From: Candidatus Omnitrophota bacterium
GTDB taxonomy: Bacteria > Omnitrophota > Gorgyraeia > Zapsychrales > Fredricksoniimonadaceae
Direction of reading: 5' to 3'
DNA length: 54,399 nucleotides
NCBI GenBank assembly: GCA_021731625.1
Contig: JAKFXC010000042.1
Span: forward strand, 1-54,399
A program made the position numbers and the translations under genes. The number at the start of each line of letters is the position of its first letter. Positions within the stretch are counted from its first letter, which is position 1. The notes under the pieces were generated by a model, which worked only from the letters and a program-made list of their open reading frames with translations, did no database searches and was not told the DNA's origin. This document shows positions 41,091 to 49,108 of this stretch, piece after piece.

Positions 41091-42079
41091 GCCAATAGCT
41101 CCCGTATCGCCGCCAGCAATTTCTCAAGCCCCTCTTTATCTTTGGCAGACACCGAAAAAATATCCTTAGTGACTTTCCTCTTAAAACGGGTTAAATTTTT
41201 TTTTGCGTCAGGCAAATCCATTTTATTGGCCACCAGAAGTGTAGGTTTATGGAAAAGCCCTTCGCCGGCCCCGCCCGGGGCGGCCTCAGCGTAAAGGTTG
41301 AGCTCTTCGGTAATTTTATGATAATCCTCGACCGGGTCGCGGCCTTCAGTGCCGGCCATGTCAATGACATGCACGAGGATTTTAGTCCGCTCGGCATGTT
41401 TGAGAAATTGATGCCCCAGGCCTTTGCCTTCGTGCGCGCCTTCGATCAGGCCTGGTAGGTCCGCCATGACAAAATCCTCGGCCTCACCGCGCTCATCCTT
41501 AACGATTCCCAAAATCGGGGCCTTGGTCGTGAACGGGTAGCTCGCAATCTTAGATTTTACCTTACTGACCGCACATATCAAAGTAGATTTGCCTGCGTTT
41601 GGAAAACCGATCAAACCTACATCCGCGATGATTTTAAGCTCCAGGCGGATGGTGCGCACCTCACCTGGATGCGGCAAGGTGACGGTGCGGTTATGATTAT
41701 TGCCATGCCCACCTGCCCCGCCTTTGGCCACGATGACCTGGTCTTGGTCGGTCACTAAATCGCGCATTAAAAGGCCGGTGTCGTAATCCCAAATCATGGT
41801 CCCTGTAGGCACGTGCAGGATGCAGTCTTCCCCACTGCGGCCGGTTTTGTTGTTGCTGCTGGCATGGCCGCCCCTTTTGGCCACATAATGTTGCCGGAAC
41901 CGGTAATCTAAGAGGGTGTGCAGGTTGCGGTCCGCCACAAATATCACGTCGCCGCCTTTGCCGCCGTCTCCGCCGTCAGGACGAGGGTAGCGCATGTATT
42001 TATCGCGGTAGTGACTCTCGCAGCCCTTGCCTCCGCCGCCGGCCTGGACTTCTATGCGGGCTTGATCAACAAAAGGCAT
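41087..42079 (-). CDS. obgE: GTPase ObgE/CgtA
   Basis: Obg proteins are GTPases of 50S assembly and stress response. From the ATG with GGAG upstream (MPFVDQARIEVQAGGGGKGC) the protein has 330 residues: a glycine-rich Obg domain (1-160, with GGDGGKGGDVIF and AKGGAGGHGN), and a G domain with the P-loop GFPNAGKST, the switch DLPGLIEGAHEGKGLGHQFL and NKMD. Relatives often have a C-terminal extra domain; it is absent. In many genomes the order is rplU-rpmA-obgE; rpmA is missing here. Confidence 0.96.
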   Translation of the reverse strand: MPFVDQARIEVQAGGGGKGCESHYRDKYMRYPRPDGGDGGKGGDVIFVADRNLHTLLDYRFRQHYVAKRGGHASSNNKTGRSGEDCILHVPTGTMIWDYDTGLLMRDLVTDQDQVIVAKGGAGGHGNNHNRTVTLPHPGEVRTIRLELKIIADVGLIGFPNAGKSTLICAVSKVKSKIASYPFTTKAPILGIVKDERGEAEDFVMADLPGLIEGAHEGKGLGHQFLKHAERTKILVHVIDMAGTEGRDPVEDYHKITEELNLYAEAAPGGAGEGLFHKPTLLVANKMDLPDAKKNLTRFKRKVTKDIFSVSAKDKEGLEKLLAAIRELLA

Positions 42080-42112
42080 AACGCTCCTAAAATAGGGGGC
42101 TGGCCCCAATTA

Positions 42113-42148
42113 AAAATCCCAGTCCCGGATCACCGAGACTGGGATTTT
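42113..42148. terminator. Bidirectional intrinsic terminator after rplU
   Basis: A perfect 12-bp inverted repeat AAAATCCCAGTC/GACTGGGATTTT with a 12-nt loop lies 17 nt after the rplU stop. On the minus strand the GC-rich part of the stem is followed by ATTTTTAATT, and on the plus strand by ATTTT. The stem sits between rplU and obgE, in the place usually taken by rpmA, so obgE probably needs either readthrough or its own start signal. Confidence 0.75.
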
Positions 42149-42165
42149 CCAACACCATTATACAA

Positions 42166-42477
42166 TTACAGAGAAATCTTTTCAATCTTAACGCTGGTCA
42201 GGTCCTGGCGGTGACCATGGGTGCGGGCGGAATCCTTGCGTTTCCGGTATTTGAACGCAATGACCTTGGCGCCCCGGGGGTGGTCGATGACTTGTGCGCT
42301 CACCGTGGCGGCTTTGATAAAGGGCTGGCCAACAGTGATTTTGTCACCGTCGGAGATCAATAAGACTTTGTCCAAGGTGATTTTTTCGCCGACTTTAAGG
42401 TCCAAACGGTTGGCGGTGATGGTATCGCCTTCGACGACTTTGAACTGGCTGTTTCCTAGCGAAACGACTGCAAACAT
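42166..42477 (-). CDS. rplU: 50S ribosomal protein L21
   Basis: L21 binds 23S rRNA domain I. The 103 residues begin MFAVVSLGNSQFKVVEGDTI and end with the hallmark HPRGAKVIAFKYRKRKDSARTHGHRQDLT, the basic C-terminal loop being KYRKRKDSARTHGHRQDLTS. The family usually has GHRQ near the end, present here. Its usual neighbour rpmA (L27) does not follow; the terminator comes instead. Confidence 0.96.
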   Translation of the reverse strand: MFAVVSLGNSQFKVVEGDTITANRLDLKVGEKITLDKVLLISDGDKITVGQPFIKAATVSAQVIDHPRGAKVIAFKYRKRKDSARTHGHRQDLTSVKIEKISL

Positions 42478-42531
42478 GAGGTCCTCTCTTTCATTGGAAA
42501 GGGCAAATTATACACAGGAAACTTGAAAAGG

Positions 42532-42633
42532 TCAATGCAAATGCTTCTTGGCACGATTGGCATTGCGGTGGTCGATCCACATCAATACTAATACAAAAGC
42601 GAGGACACCTACTGGAACCATTAACATTTCCAT
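42532..42633 (-). CDS. Small single-pass membrane protein (33 residues)
   Basis: The reading frame encodes 33 residues: MEMLMVPVGVLAFVLVLMWI followed by DHRNANRAKKHLH. Residues 4-20 are a hydrophobic membrane helix ending in Trp, and the rest is basic, so the C-terminus is predicted cytoplasmic. A strong AGAAAGGAG Shine-Dalgarno sequence lies 8 nt before the ATG. It stands between the truncated RNase paralogue and rplU. I do not recognise a family; a short membrane adaptor is only a guess. Confidence 0.6.
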   Translation of the reverse strand: MEMLMVPVGVLAFVLVLMWIDHRNANRAKKHLH

Positions 42634-42691
42634 ATTTAGGCTCCTTTCTTTATTTGATTCTGCGTTGAACTAATTGTGTGATTTGCTAAAT

Positions 42692-43627
42692 TTACAAACA
42701 AAATTGATATTTTGATGCCGCATTTTCGGACAGCCTCATCGCTTTTATTTGAGACGCAATACCCCCTGCTTCAAAAATGGCACTGCCCCCGGCATGATGC
42801 TGGATTTTCTCTGCCATTGCTTTGCCGGCCAAGGTTTCGGCAAATGTTCGCAGTTTCATATATTCCTCTCGAGAGTCAATGATGAGGCGGTCAACGTCAG
42901 ATTTAAGCAAATCGCGCACAACCCTCCAAATAAAATCATATTCCTGATAAACCAGGACCGGACCTTGCTTTTGCTTTGACAAATTTTGGATTTTCTCCCA
43001 GATAGCGGTTAAGAACTTAGCATCGCGGATTATCTCTGTCTCGGTCGCACCAACGGACGCGGTGCGTACAATAAAGCCTCCGCTGTGCGCAAAATTAAAT
43101 GACTTCAATATTTCTCGAAATCGATGGCGCTCCCGCAAATCCTTAGTCTTTTTGGGAATGCCGTCGTGGCGATGCCAAGGCATATAAACAACAAAGCGAC
43201 CAGGCAAACTGATCTTCGTGCTGAGTTCTGCGTTTTTTGTACCAATGAGGTCCTTGATCACCTGCACCAGGACCTCCTCACCCTTCTCAACAGGCAGTTC
43301 TTTTTTATTCGTCACCGGTGTGCTGTCCGCCAGCTGTCTTTTATTGAAAATATTTGAGATTTTATTACCTATACTCACGCTGCGTTCGATTTTTCCATAG
43401 TCAACGTCACTCAAGAAAGGGTTTTCTTCATCGGCTAAATTCAAAAATCCTTTTGTGTCCGGTTCGATATTAATGAAGCCATAGTCTTGTGCCTTGCCCT
43501 TATAAATATTACCCACCCTGGAAGGGTGAAGGTCTCGCTCGATATAAAGGTGGTCCGCCTTGCCATCCACCACAACCGCAACATGCTTCTCGCCGTTGGC
43601 CACGTGAATCAAAATTTCCTTAGACAC
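42692..43627 (-). CDS. Truncated RNase E/G paralogue lacking the catalytic subdomain
   Basis: This 311-residue protein is a tandem paralogue of the RNase E/G encoded directly upstream. It aligns with residues 1 to about 328 of that protein: MSKEILIHVANGEKHVAVVV, the S1 domain with the same unusual insertion (SIGNKISNIFNKR against TVGQKLLNMFMPK), the RNase H-like region and the 5'-sensor segment GGFIVRTAS with Arg188 and Thr189. It stops at FEAGGIASQIKAMRLSENAA, before the DNase I-like part with both catalytic aspartates. It starts with GTG after GGAG, as does its partner. Base composition is visibly richer in A/T, and divergence is high, which suggests relaxed or changed selection. It could be a decaying copy or an RNA 5'-end binding regulator. 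Confidence 0.85.
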   Translation of the reverse strand: MSKEILIHVANGEKHVAVVVDGKADHLYIERDLHPSRVGNIYKGKAQDYGFINIEPDTKGFLNLADEENPFLSDVDYGKIERSVSIGNKISNIFNKRQLADSTPVTNKKELPVEKGEEVLVQVIKDLIGTKNAELSTKISLPGRFVVYMPWHRHDGIPKKTKDLRERHRFREILKSFNFAHSGGFIVRTASVGATETEIIRDAKFLTAIWEKIQNLSKQKQGPVLVYQEYDFIWRVVRDLLKSDVDRLIIDSREEYMKLRTFAETLAGKAMAEKIQHHAGGSAIFEAGGIASQIKAMRLSENAASKYQFCL

Positions 43628-43655
43628 GTTCGCTCCGCTTTGACTTTGGGAAAAT

Positions 43656-45056
43656 TTAATCGATCTTGACTTTGCCCCGCCCCTCGCAATACGGGCAGCT
43701 GTGGAACTTCAACGATTCAATGGCTTTGCCGGTGCGGGCCCGGGTCATTTCGACCAAACCTAGCTGGGATATGCGATTGACTTCGGTTTTCGCATGGTCT
43801 TTGACCAATTCATCCCGCAGGCAATGCAACACCTTACGCTTATGGTCTTCCCGGTTCATGTCGATAAAATCAATGACGATGATCCCGCCTAAGTCGCGCA
43901 AGCGCAATTGCCGGGCGATTTCGGGCGCTGCTTCCATGTTGACCGCAAAGGCCGCATCCTCCGGCGAGCCTTTGGTCTTAAACCGCCCGCTGTTGACATC
44001 GACGACGGTCAGGCCCTCGGTGGGTTCAATGACCACGTAGGCGCCGGATTTTAAATAAATTTTGGGCTCATAAATTTTTTCCAGCTCACGGGCAATCCCC
44101 CGCGCCTCAAACACCGACTGCCCGGCGGAGTGGTACTGAATTTTGCCAACCAACTCCTTGCCCGCCAGGGTCTCGGCAAACTTGCGCAGTTTGATATATT
44201 CTTCCTGCGAGTCAATGGTCAACTTTTCGACCTCATCTTTGAGCAAATCCCGTACCACCTTCCAAATCAGGTCATATTCCTTATAGATCAAGGCCGGCGC
44301 CTGCTTCTGTTTGCCTAAGTTGCGGATCCTCTCCCACATGGCGGTTAAAAATTTGGCGTCGCGGGTGATTTCGCGTTCGCCTATATCCACCGAGGCGGTG
44401 CGCACGATGAACCCGCCGCTGCGGACAAAATTAAGAGATTTGAGAATGTCCCGCAGGCGGTGCCGTTCTTCCGGCTTTTCTATTTTTTTGGAAATGCCGT
44501 TGTGGCGGTCAACCGGCATATACACCACAAACCGGCCGGCCAAACTGATGTGCGTGGTCAACCTTGCCCCTTTGGTGCCAAACGGGTCTTTGACAACCTG
44601 CACCAGCACCTCCTGGTCTTTTTTGAGCGGCAGGTCATTCTTGCCTTTCTGTGGATGCTGCTGGTGCCGCGGGTGGGGTGGCGGCGGTGGTGGCGTCGGA
44701 TTGGCCTGGGCAGGCTTCTCCGACTCTGTGGCGGCGGCGCCGGGTTTGGGCATAAACATATTCAACAACTTTTGCCCCACCGTCGGCGGTGCCGGTTCGT
44801 CTTCGATCTTTTCGATGTCGTTTAAAAAAGGATTGTCCGCGTCGGTCAAGTATAAGAATCCGTTTTTCTCCTGCCCGATATTGATGAAGGCACCATTGAT
44901 CGACGGCAAAATGGACTCCACTTTGCCTTTGTAAATGTTTCCCAGCATCGACTGATGCCGGTCCAGTTCAATGTAAAAATCATCCAGCTTACCGTCGACC
45001 AAAACGGCAACCCGGCGTTCTCCTTCGGCCACATGTATTAAAATTTCTTTGGACAC
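43656..45056 (-). CDS. rng: Ribonuclease E/G
   Basis: RNase E/G cleaves single-stranded AU-rich RNA with a preference for 5'-monophosphate ends and matures 16S rRNA. The 466 residues include an S1 domain with a Pro-rich insertion (about 88-140, with a run of prolines), the 5'-sensor GGFIVRTAS (Arg219, Thr220), catalytic Asp353 (VVDVNSG) and Asp396 (IVIDFIDM), and the zinc-link CPYC (Cys454, Cys457). The spacings of 43 and 58 residues equal those of E. coli RNase E. The start is a GTG with GGAGG upstream. It is RNase G-sized, without a long scaffold tail. Confidence 0.95.
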   Translation of the reverse strand: MSKEILIHVAEGERRVAVLVDGKLDDFYIELDRHQSMLGNIYKGKVESILPSINGAFINIGQEKNGFLYLTDADNPFLNDIEKIEDEPAPPTVGQKLLNMFMPKPGAAATESEKPAQANPTPPPPPPHPRHQQHPQKGKNDLPLKKDQEVLVQVVKDPFGTKGARLTTHISLAGRFVVYMPVDRHNGISKKIEKPEERHRLRDILKSLNFVRSGGFIVRTASVDIGEREITRDAKFLTAMWERIRNLGKQKQAPALIYKEYDLIWKVVRDLLKDEVEKLTIDSQEEYIKLRKFAETLAGKELVGKIQYHSAGQSVFEARGIARELEKIYEPKIYLKSGAYVVIEPTEGLTVVDVNSGRFKTKGSPEDAAFAVNMEAAPEIARQLRLRDLGGIIVIDFIDMNREDHKRKVLHCLRDELVKDHAKTEVNRISQLGLVEMTRARTGKAIESLKFHSCPYCEGRGKVKID

Positions 45057-45105
45057 AGTTTTCCTCCTGTAATCATTGTTGAGTTCATGTGGGCAGGCCG
45101 GTGTT

Positions 45106-46497
45106 CTATTTTCCGCCGGAAGCGGCGGGAACTGCAGGAGGATTGCCGGAGGTCCCTTGCGGGATCTTGGCGGTGATGATGTGCGGCGTCAAGAAAATCA
45201 ACAATTCCGTTTTGGATTTTGTGCTGATCTTATTCTTGAACACCTGACCAAGGATCGGCACATCACCCAAGAAAGGGATTTTCTTGTGGACGATGTCGGT
45301 CTGGTCTTTAATAAGTCCTGCGATCACCAAAGTCTGCCCGTTTTCAATCATAACCTTCGTGGTTGCTTCCTCCACACTTAGTTGAGGTAACGTGGTGTTC
45401 TCCACCGTCGCTGAACCGCTGATGCTGGTGATGGTCGGATGCAGTTCCAGCGTCACCATGTCCGCATTATTGACATGCGGGGTCACCTCAAAAATTATTC
45501 CGATATCTTTGTATTCCCAACCAGAAACCTGCAATTTTGCCTGCTCGGCATTGTACGTGTACTGCGGAATGGGGTATTGCGTGCCGACCACAATCCTGGC
45601 GGATTGATTGTCCAGGGTGACAATCCTGGGATTGGATAAAATATTGGTGTCGGTGCGGGTCTTAAGCATATTCAACACCGCTTGGAAGGCAGAAAAATCT
45701 AACGTACCGTAAGTAAAAGCGGAACTGGCCGGGGCCCCAAAATTCCCGGGCAGCAATGAACTCGACTCATCGGGCCTAAACGGGAATGCCAGCGGCCTTT
45801 TGTTAAACGACAGCGTCCCGCCGGTTGTCCACTCAATGCCCAACTTGTCGCTCGAGTCCAATTTGGTTTCCACCACTTTGGCCTCGATCAAAACTTGCGG
45901 GGTCACCGTATCCAAGGTCTTGACCACCCCGTCGATCAAGTCCAGGGCGCTTTGCACGTCCCGGATGATCAACGTGTTGGTGCGCTGATCAAAGTTGATG
46001 GTGCCGCGGTTGGTCTTGACCTTTCCGATGGCATCCACGATGTCGCCGGCCTTCGCGTAGCTTAACATATATGTTTTGGTGACCAGCGGTTCTTGTTCCT
46101 GCAACACCAGGTTGTCCTCCCGGCGCTTTTTCAAATTCTCGATGGACATCACGGTGATGATATTGCCCTGCCGCTCATAACCAAAACCATACGTGGATAA
46201 AATCACCTGCAACGCCTTTTGCCAGGGGACATCGGCCAATTGGATGGTCACAGCTCCGGACACTTCCGGGCTGGTGACGATGTTGACCGAGCTCTTGTAA
46301 GCCAACACTTTCAGGACATTGCGGATGTCGGCGTCCTGGAAATCCAAAGACACCAGTCCATCTTCGGCCAACGGGACCGCAACCTTTTCAATAACCATAG
46401 GGGCGGCCATCGCGTCCTCAATCGGCTGGGCCAAAGCAACCATTGGCGCCAGGAGCACGAAACTAAACATGACCATCACTAAGCCGCATGGAATCAT
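45106..46497 (-). CDS. pilQ: Type IV pilus secretin PilQ
   Basis: PilQ forms the outer-membrane pore for the type IV pilus. The 463 residues have a signal peptide (MIPCGLVMVMFSFVLLAPMV, cut near ALA-QP), an STN-type domain (VSLDFQDADIRNVLKVLAYK to about 115), an N1-type domain (TKTYMLSYAKAGDIVDAIGK to about 195), and a secretin core with VTPQVLIEAKVVETKLDSSD, ILSNPRIVTLDNQSARIVVG and IENGQTLVIAGLIKDQTD. N-terminal AMIN domains are absent, so it is short for PilQ. It overlaps pilP by 4 nt. Confidence 0.93.
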   Translation of the reverse strand: MIPCGLVMVMFSFVLLAPMVALAQPIEDAMAAPMVIEKVAVPLAEDGLVSLDFQDADIRNVLKVLAYKSSVNIVTSPEVSGAVTIQLADVPWQKALQVILSTYGFGYERQGNIITVMSIENLKKRREDNLVLQEQEPLVTKTYMLSYAKAGDIVDAIGKVKTNRGTINFDQRTNTLIIRDVQSALDLIDGVVKTLDTVTPQVLIEAKVVETKLDSSDKLGIEWTTGGTLSFNKRPLAFPFRPDESSSLLPGNFGAPASSAFTYGTLDFSAFQAVLNMLKTRTDTNILSNPRIVTLDNQSARIVVGTQYPIPQYTYNAEQAKLQVSGWEYKDIGIIFEVTPHVNNADMVTLELHPTITSISGSATVENTTLPQLSVEEATTKVMIENGQTLVIAGLIKDQTDIVHKKIPFLGDVPILGQVFKNKISTKSKTELLIFLTPHIITAKIPQGTSGNPPAVPAASGGK

Positions 46498-46847
46498 CGC
46501 CCGCCTCGCTTGATTTGTAGGGTAAACCGCTCGCCGTCTTTGACCAAAACCACATGGTCTCCGGAAATGGCTTCCACTTGATAAGGCCCGATTTGTTGTG
46601 CCATTTTGACTATTTTTCCGTTGATGATGGCGGCGCTCTCACCCTTGGGGTCCTGCACAATGCCTTCCAAATTTAACTCCGCCAATGATAAGTCCGAATC
46701 ATAACTGACCACTGCCCCGCCGGCCGTCACCAAAGGGCTGAAGGGGTCCTGTTTGCCATGGTCATTGTACACAAACTTTTTCTCGGCATCGGCGGCACAA
46801 CAGGGGGTAAAGATAAACAGCATGAGGGTAAAAACAAGTGTGTGCAC
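46494..46847 (-). CDS. pilP: Type IV pilus assembly protein PilP-like
   Basis: PilP links the inner-membrane PilN-PilO pair to the secretin. The 117 residues begin with a signal peptide (MHTLVFTLMLFIFTPCCAAD); two cysteines follow it but not in a clean lipobox. The rest has DPFSPLVTAGG and LNLEGIVQDPKGESAAIING, resembling the PilP pattern DPFxP...L.G.......A.I. It lies between pilO and pilQ, which supports the call more than its sequence. Confidence 0.8.
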   Translation of the reverse strand: MHTLVFTLMLFIFTPCCAADAEKKFVYNDHGKQDPFSPLVTAGGAVVSYDSDLSLAELNLEGIVQDPKGESAAIINGKIVKMAQQIGPYQVEAISGDHVVLVKDGERFTLQIKRGGR

Positions 46848-46848
46848 G

Positions 46849-47472
46849 TTACCCCCCGCCTGCCTTGTCCACCAGCAGTACTTTCAGGGTGGCCCCAATG
46901 GCAAGGTTAACACTGCCTTCCTTGCCGCTGTTGTCCATACGTAAATCTTTGATGATAAACAATAGGTTGGCAGACTCCAGCTCATTAAGAAACTTTCCAA
47001 ACATATGATAACCCGAATGCGCATTGATCACAACAGGCAAAAAATAATATTTGGCTTCGCCAATGGTAAACGCATGTTCCTGTCCTTCCTTCGACGGATT
47101 AAGCACATCTAACGTGACCCGGCTCGCCGTGGCCACGGTGGAAATTTCTTCCAACACCATGGGCACATCCGCAAGCGAGCGGATCTTGTCTGCCACGGCT
47201 TTGAATTGGGTGCGGGTGCCTTCCAATCCCTGCTTGATTTGGGTGATCCGCTGCTTGTCGGCCTTCACCCGTTCAATGTCCTCGCCCAGCTGTTTGATTT
47301 CGCCATTCATCTTGTCCATGGCCCGGATCTGAAACTGCATGATCAGCGCATAATCCAGAATCACGAAGCTTAAGATGCCGATGCCCATGATGCCAAAACG
47401 CACCTTGAGGTCCAGGCCATTGAACACGTCGATGATGGTTTGAACGTTGATCGCCTTCAGGTTGAATTTCAT
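46849..47472 (-). CDS. pilO: Type IV pilus assembly protein PilO-like
   Basis: PilO pairs with PilN in the inner membrane to form the alignment complex. The 207 residues have one membrane helix (LKVRFGIMGIGILSFVILDYAL, about 22-43), a coiled coil (about 55-105, MNGEIKQLGEDIERVKADKQ) and a ferredoxin-like C-terminal half with VVINAHSGYHMFGKFLNELE, as PilO usually has. The start overlaps pilN by 4 nt. Confidence 0.85.
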   Translation of the reverse strand: MKFNLKAINVQTIIDVFNGLDLKVRFGIMGIGILSFVILDYALIMQFQIRAMDKMNGEIKQLGEDIERVKADKQRITQIKQGLEGTRTQFKAVADKIRSLADVPMVLEEISTVATASRVTLDVLNPSKEGQEHAFTIGEAKYYFLPVVINAHSGYHMFGKFLNELESANLLFIIKDLRMDNSGKEGSVNLAIGATLKVLLVDKAGGG

Positions 47473-48050
47473 TTTAATTTACCCACGATGGTAAAATTGC
47501 TCACGTCCAGGTTTCCCTTTTTTTCCTTCTGCACGCTGTTAATTTCAATGGCCGAAAAATCCTCCATAAAAACAGCATCTTTTTTCAGGTTTCCCACAAA
47601 GGTGCTGATCGTCACCATGTCGGTTTGAGAACGGGTAAAGACGGTGCCCTCAAGAGTCAAGGCCGTGGCATCCACGGTCAATCGGCGCAACCACATTCCT
47701 TTGACTAGGCTATCGCTGATGGTATTCAATTTGCGCGAGTAGTCCTTGGATTTTGAGACGGCGCTGCCCATGCTGTTCATCTTCTTTTTGATCTCCATCA
47801 TTTCACTGGAAAGTCCCTCGATCGCGGTCTTGTCCGGCAAAATTTTCTGCCATTCGACTCTTTGAGTGGCCAGCATCGCCGCCTTAAACCCCATGGCAAG
47901 TAACAGCAGAACATGCCCGACAATCAACAGGCCCGCACAACCACCGACGACCGGCAGGACCACTTCGCGGGGCAAATCCAATTGCAAGATGGCCCCCCCT
48001 GCGGTGGTCTTCCTGCGGGTGCTGAGCGGGACCAAGTTAATGTTAATCAT
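47469..48050 (-). CDS. pilN: Type IV pilus assembly protein PilN-like
   Basis: PilN pairs with PilO and, by its cytoplasmic N-terminus, binds PilM. The 193 residues begin MININLVPLSTRRKTTAGGA, which carries the INLLP-like motif needed for PilM binding (here INLVP). One membrane helix follows (VVGGCAGLLIVGHVLLLLAM), then a coiled coil and a C-terminal domain. It overlaps pilM by 4 nt. Confidence 0.88.
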   Translation of the reverse strand: MININLVPLSTRRKTTAGGAILQLDLPREVVLPVVGGCAGLLIVGHVLLLLAMGFKAAMLATQRVEWQKILPDKTAIEGLSSEMMEIKKKMNSMGSAVSKSKDYSRKLNTISDSLVKGMWLRRLTVDATALTLEGTVFTRSQTDMVTISTFVGNLKKDAVFMEDFSAIEINSVQKEKKGNLDVSNFTIVGKLK

Positions 48051-49105
48051 ACTTTCGAAACCCCCAAGCCGATGGCGACCCCCAACTGCGAAGAGAACGT
48101 ACGCACATCCGATGCCGTGGCTGAGGCGCCCAGCTGCACCAAGGCCAGCGGGTCCCAGCGCCGCACCGACATCCCCAACTGCTTTTCAAAAATATGTTCC
48201 ATCCCCTTGGTCAAAGAGCCGCCGCCAAGCAAATACATCTCGTCGACCTGGATGTTTTTCTCCGTCATGAAATAATCCAGCGACAAACGGACTTCCCCAA
48301 CGAGATTGCTCACCGCGGCCCCAAATGCTTCCAAGACCTCGCTGGTTTGCTGCCCGATGGTCCGGTTGAGCTCCTCAGGCTTCGAGGCCTCGACCCCCAA
48401 GATGTTGGCGGCTTGCAGGGTGATGTCCTGATTACCGATAAAAATGTCGCGGGTAAAAAGCGGAGAGGCGTCCTTGATCATGGAAATATTGCTGACCGCC
48501 CCGCCGATGTCTAAGACTGCCTTGGCATTGGCTGAGGAGACCACCGTCGGTCCGACGCTGCTAAAGGCATTGGCCAAGGCAATGGAATTGACGGTGATGT
48601 GGCCCAACTCCAGGCCGGCCTCTTTAAAGAGCTTGATACGCTCATCGATGATTTCTTTCTTAACTGCCACCACCAGTACCGACATTTTCTTTTCTTTGGG
48701 TTTTTGGTCTAAGATGGCGCAATCAGTGTAAATGCTCTGCGGGTCAAAAGGAAAATATTTGTCCAAATCAAACGTCAGCGACTTGCGCAGGTCCTCCAAG
48801 GGCATTTGCGGCATATCCATGTAACGGATCAAAGTCCCCTTGCCTGACACCGACGTTACCGGCACCTTCTCGGAACTAAAGTCCACCCCTGCCAGGAGCT
48901 TCCTTAACGCTTCCGGAGCATTGCCGCCTTCGATCCGTTCGATCCCCCACGCATCCAGCACAAACGCATTGCCGGGCTTGGTGATCTGCACCGCTTTGAC
49001 GTAACTGGTTCCAATGTCAATGCCAACGACGGGGACCTGGGTGTGCTTGGGAATAAGCCGATTGACAAATCCGAGGTACGTATTAAATATTTGTTTAAAA
49101 TCCAT
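48047..49105 (-). CDS. pilM: Type IV pilus assembly protein PilM
   Basis: PilM is an actin-like ATPase-fold protein on the cytoplasmic face that holds PilN. The 352 residues show the FtsA/PilM fold: VVGIDIGTSYVKAVQI (phosphate 1), VLDIGGAVSNISMI (phosphate 2) and MYLLGGGSLTKGMEHIFEK (adenosine motif). The segment LRKSLTFDLDKYFPFDPQSI is typical of PilM. It starts the pilMNOPQ set, after the CheX-like gene with only 3 nt between. Confidence 0.93.
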   Translation of the reverse strand: MDFKQIFNTYLGFVNRLIPKHTQVPVVGIDIGTSYVKAVQITKPGNAFVLDAWGIERIEGGNAPEALRKLLAGVDFSSEKVPVTSVSGKGTLIRYMDMPQMPLEDLRKSLTFDLDKYFPFDPQSIYTDCAILDQKPKEKKMSVLVVAVKKEIIDERIKLFKEAGLELGHITVNSIALANAFSSVGPTVVSSANAKAVLDIGGAVSNISMIKDASPLFTRDIFIGNQDITLQAANILGVEASKPEELNRTIGQQTSEVLEAFGAAVSNLVGEVRLSLDYFMTEKNIQVDEMYLLGGGSLTKGMEHIFEKQLGMSVRRWDPLALVQLGASATASDVRTFSSQLGVAIGLGVSKV

Positions 49106-49108
49106 AAA

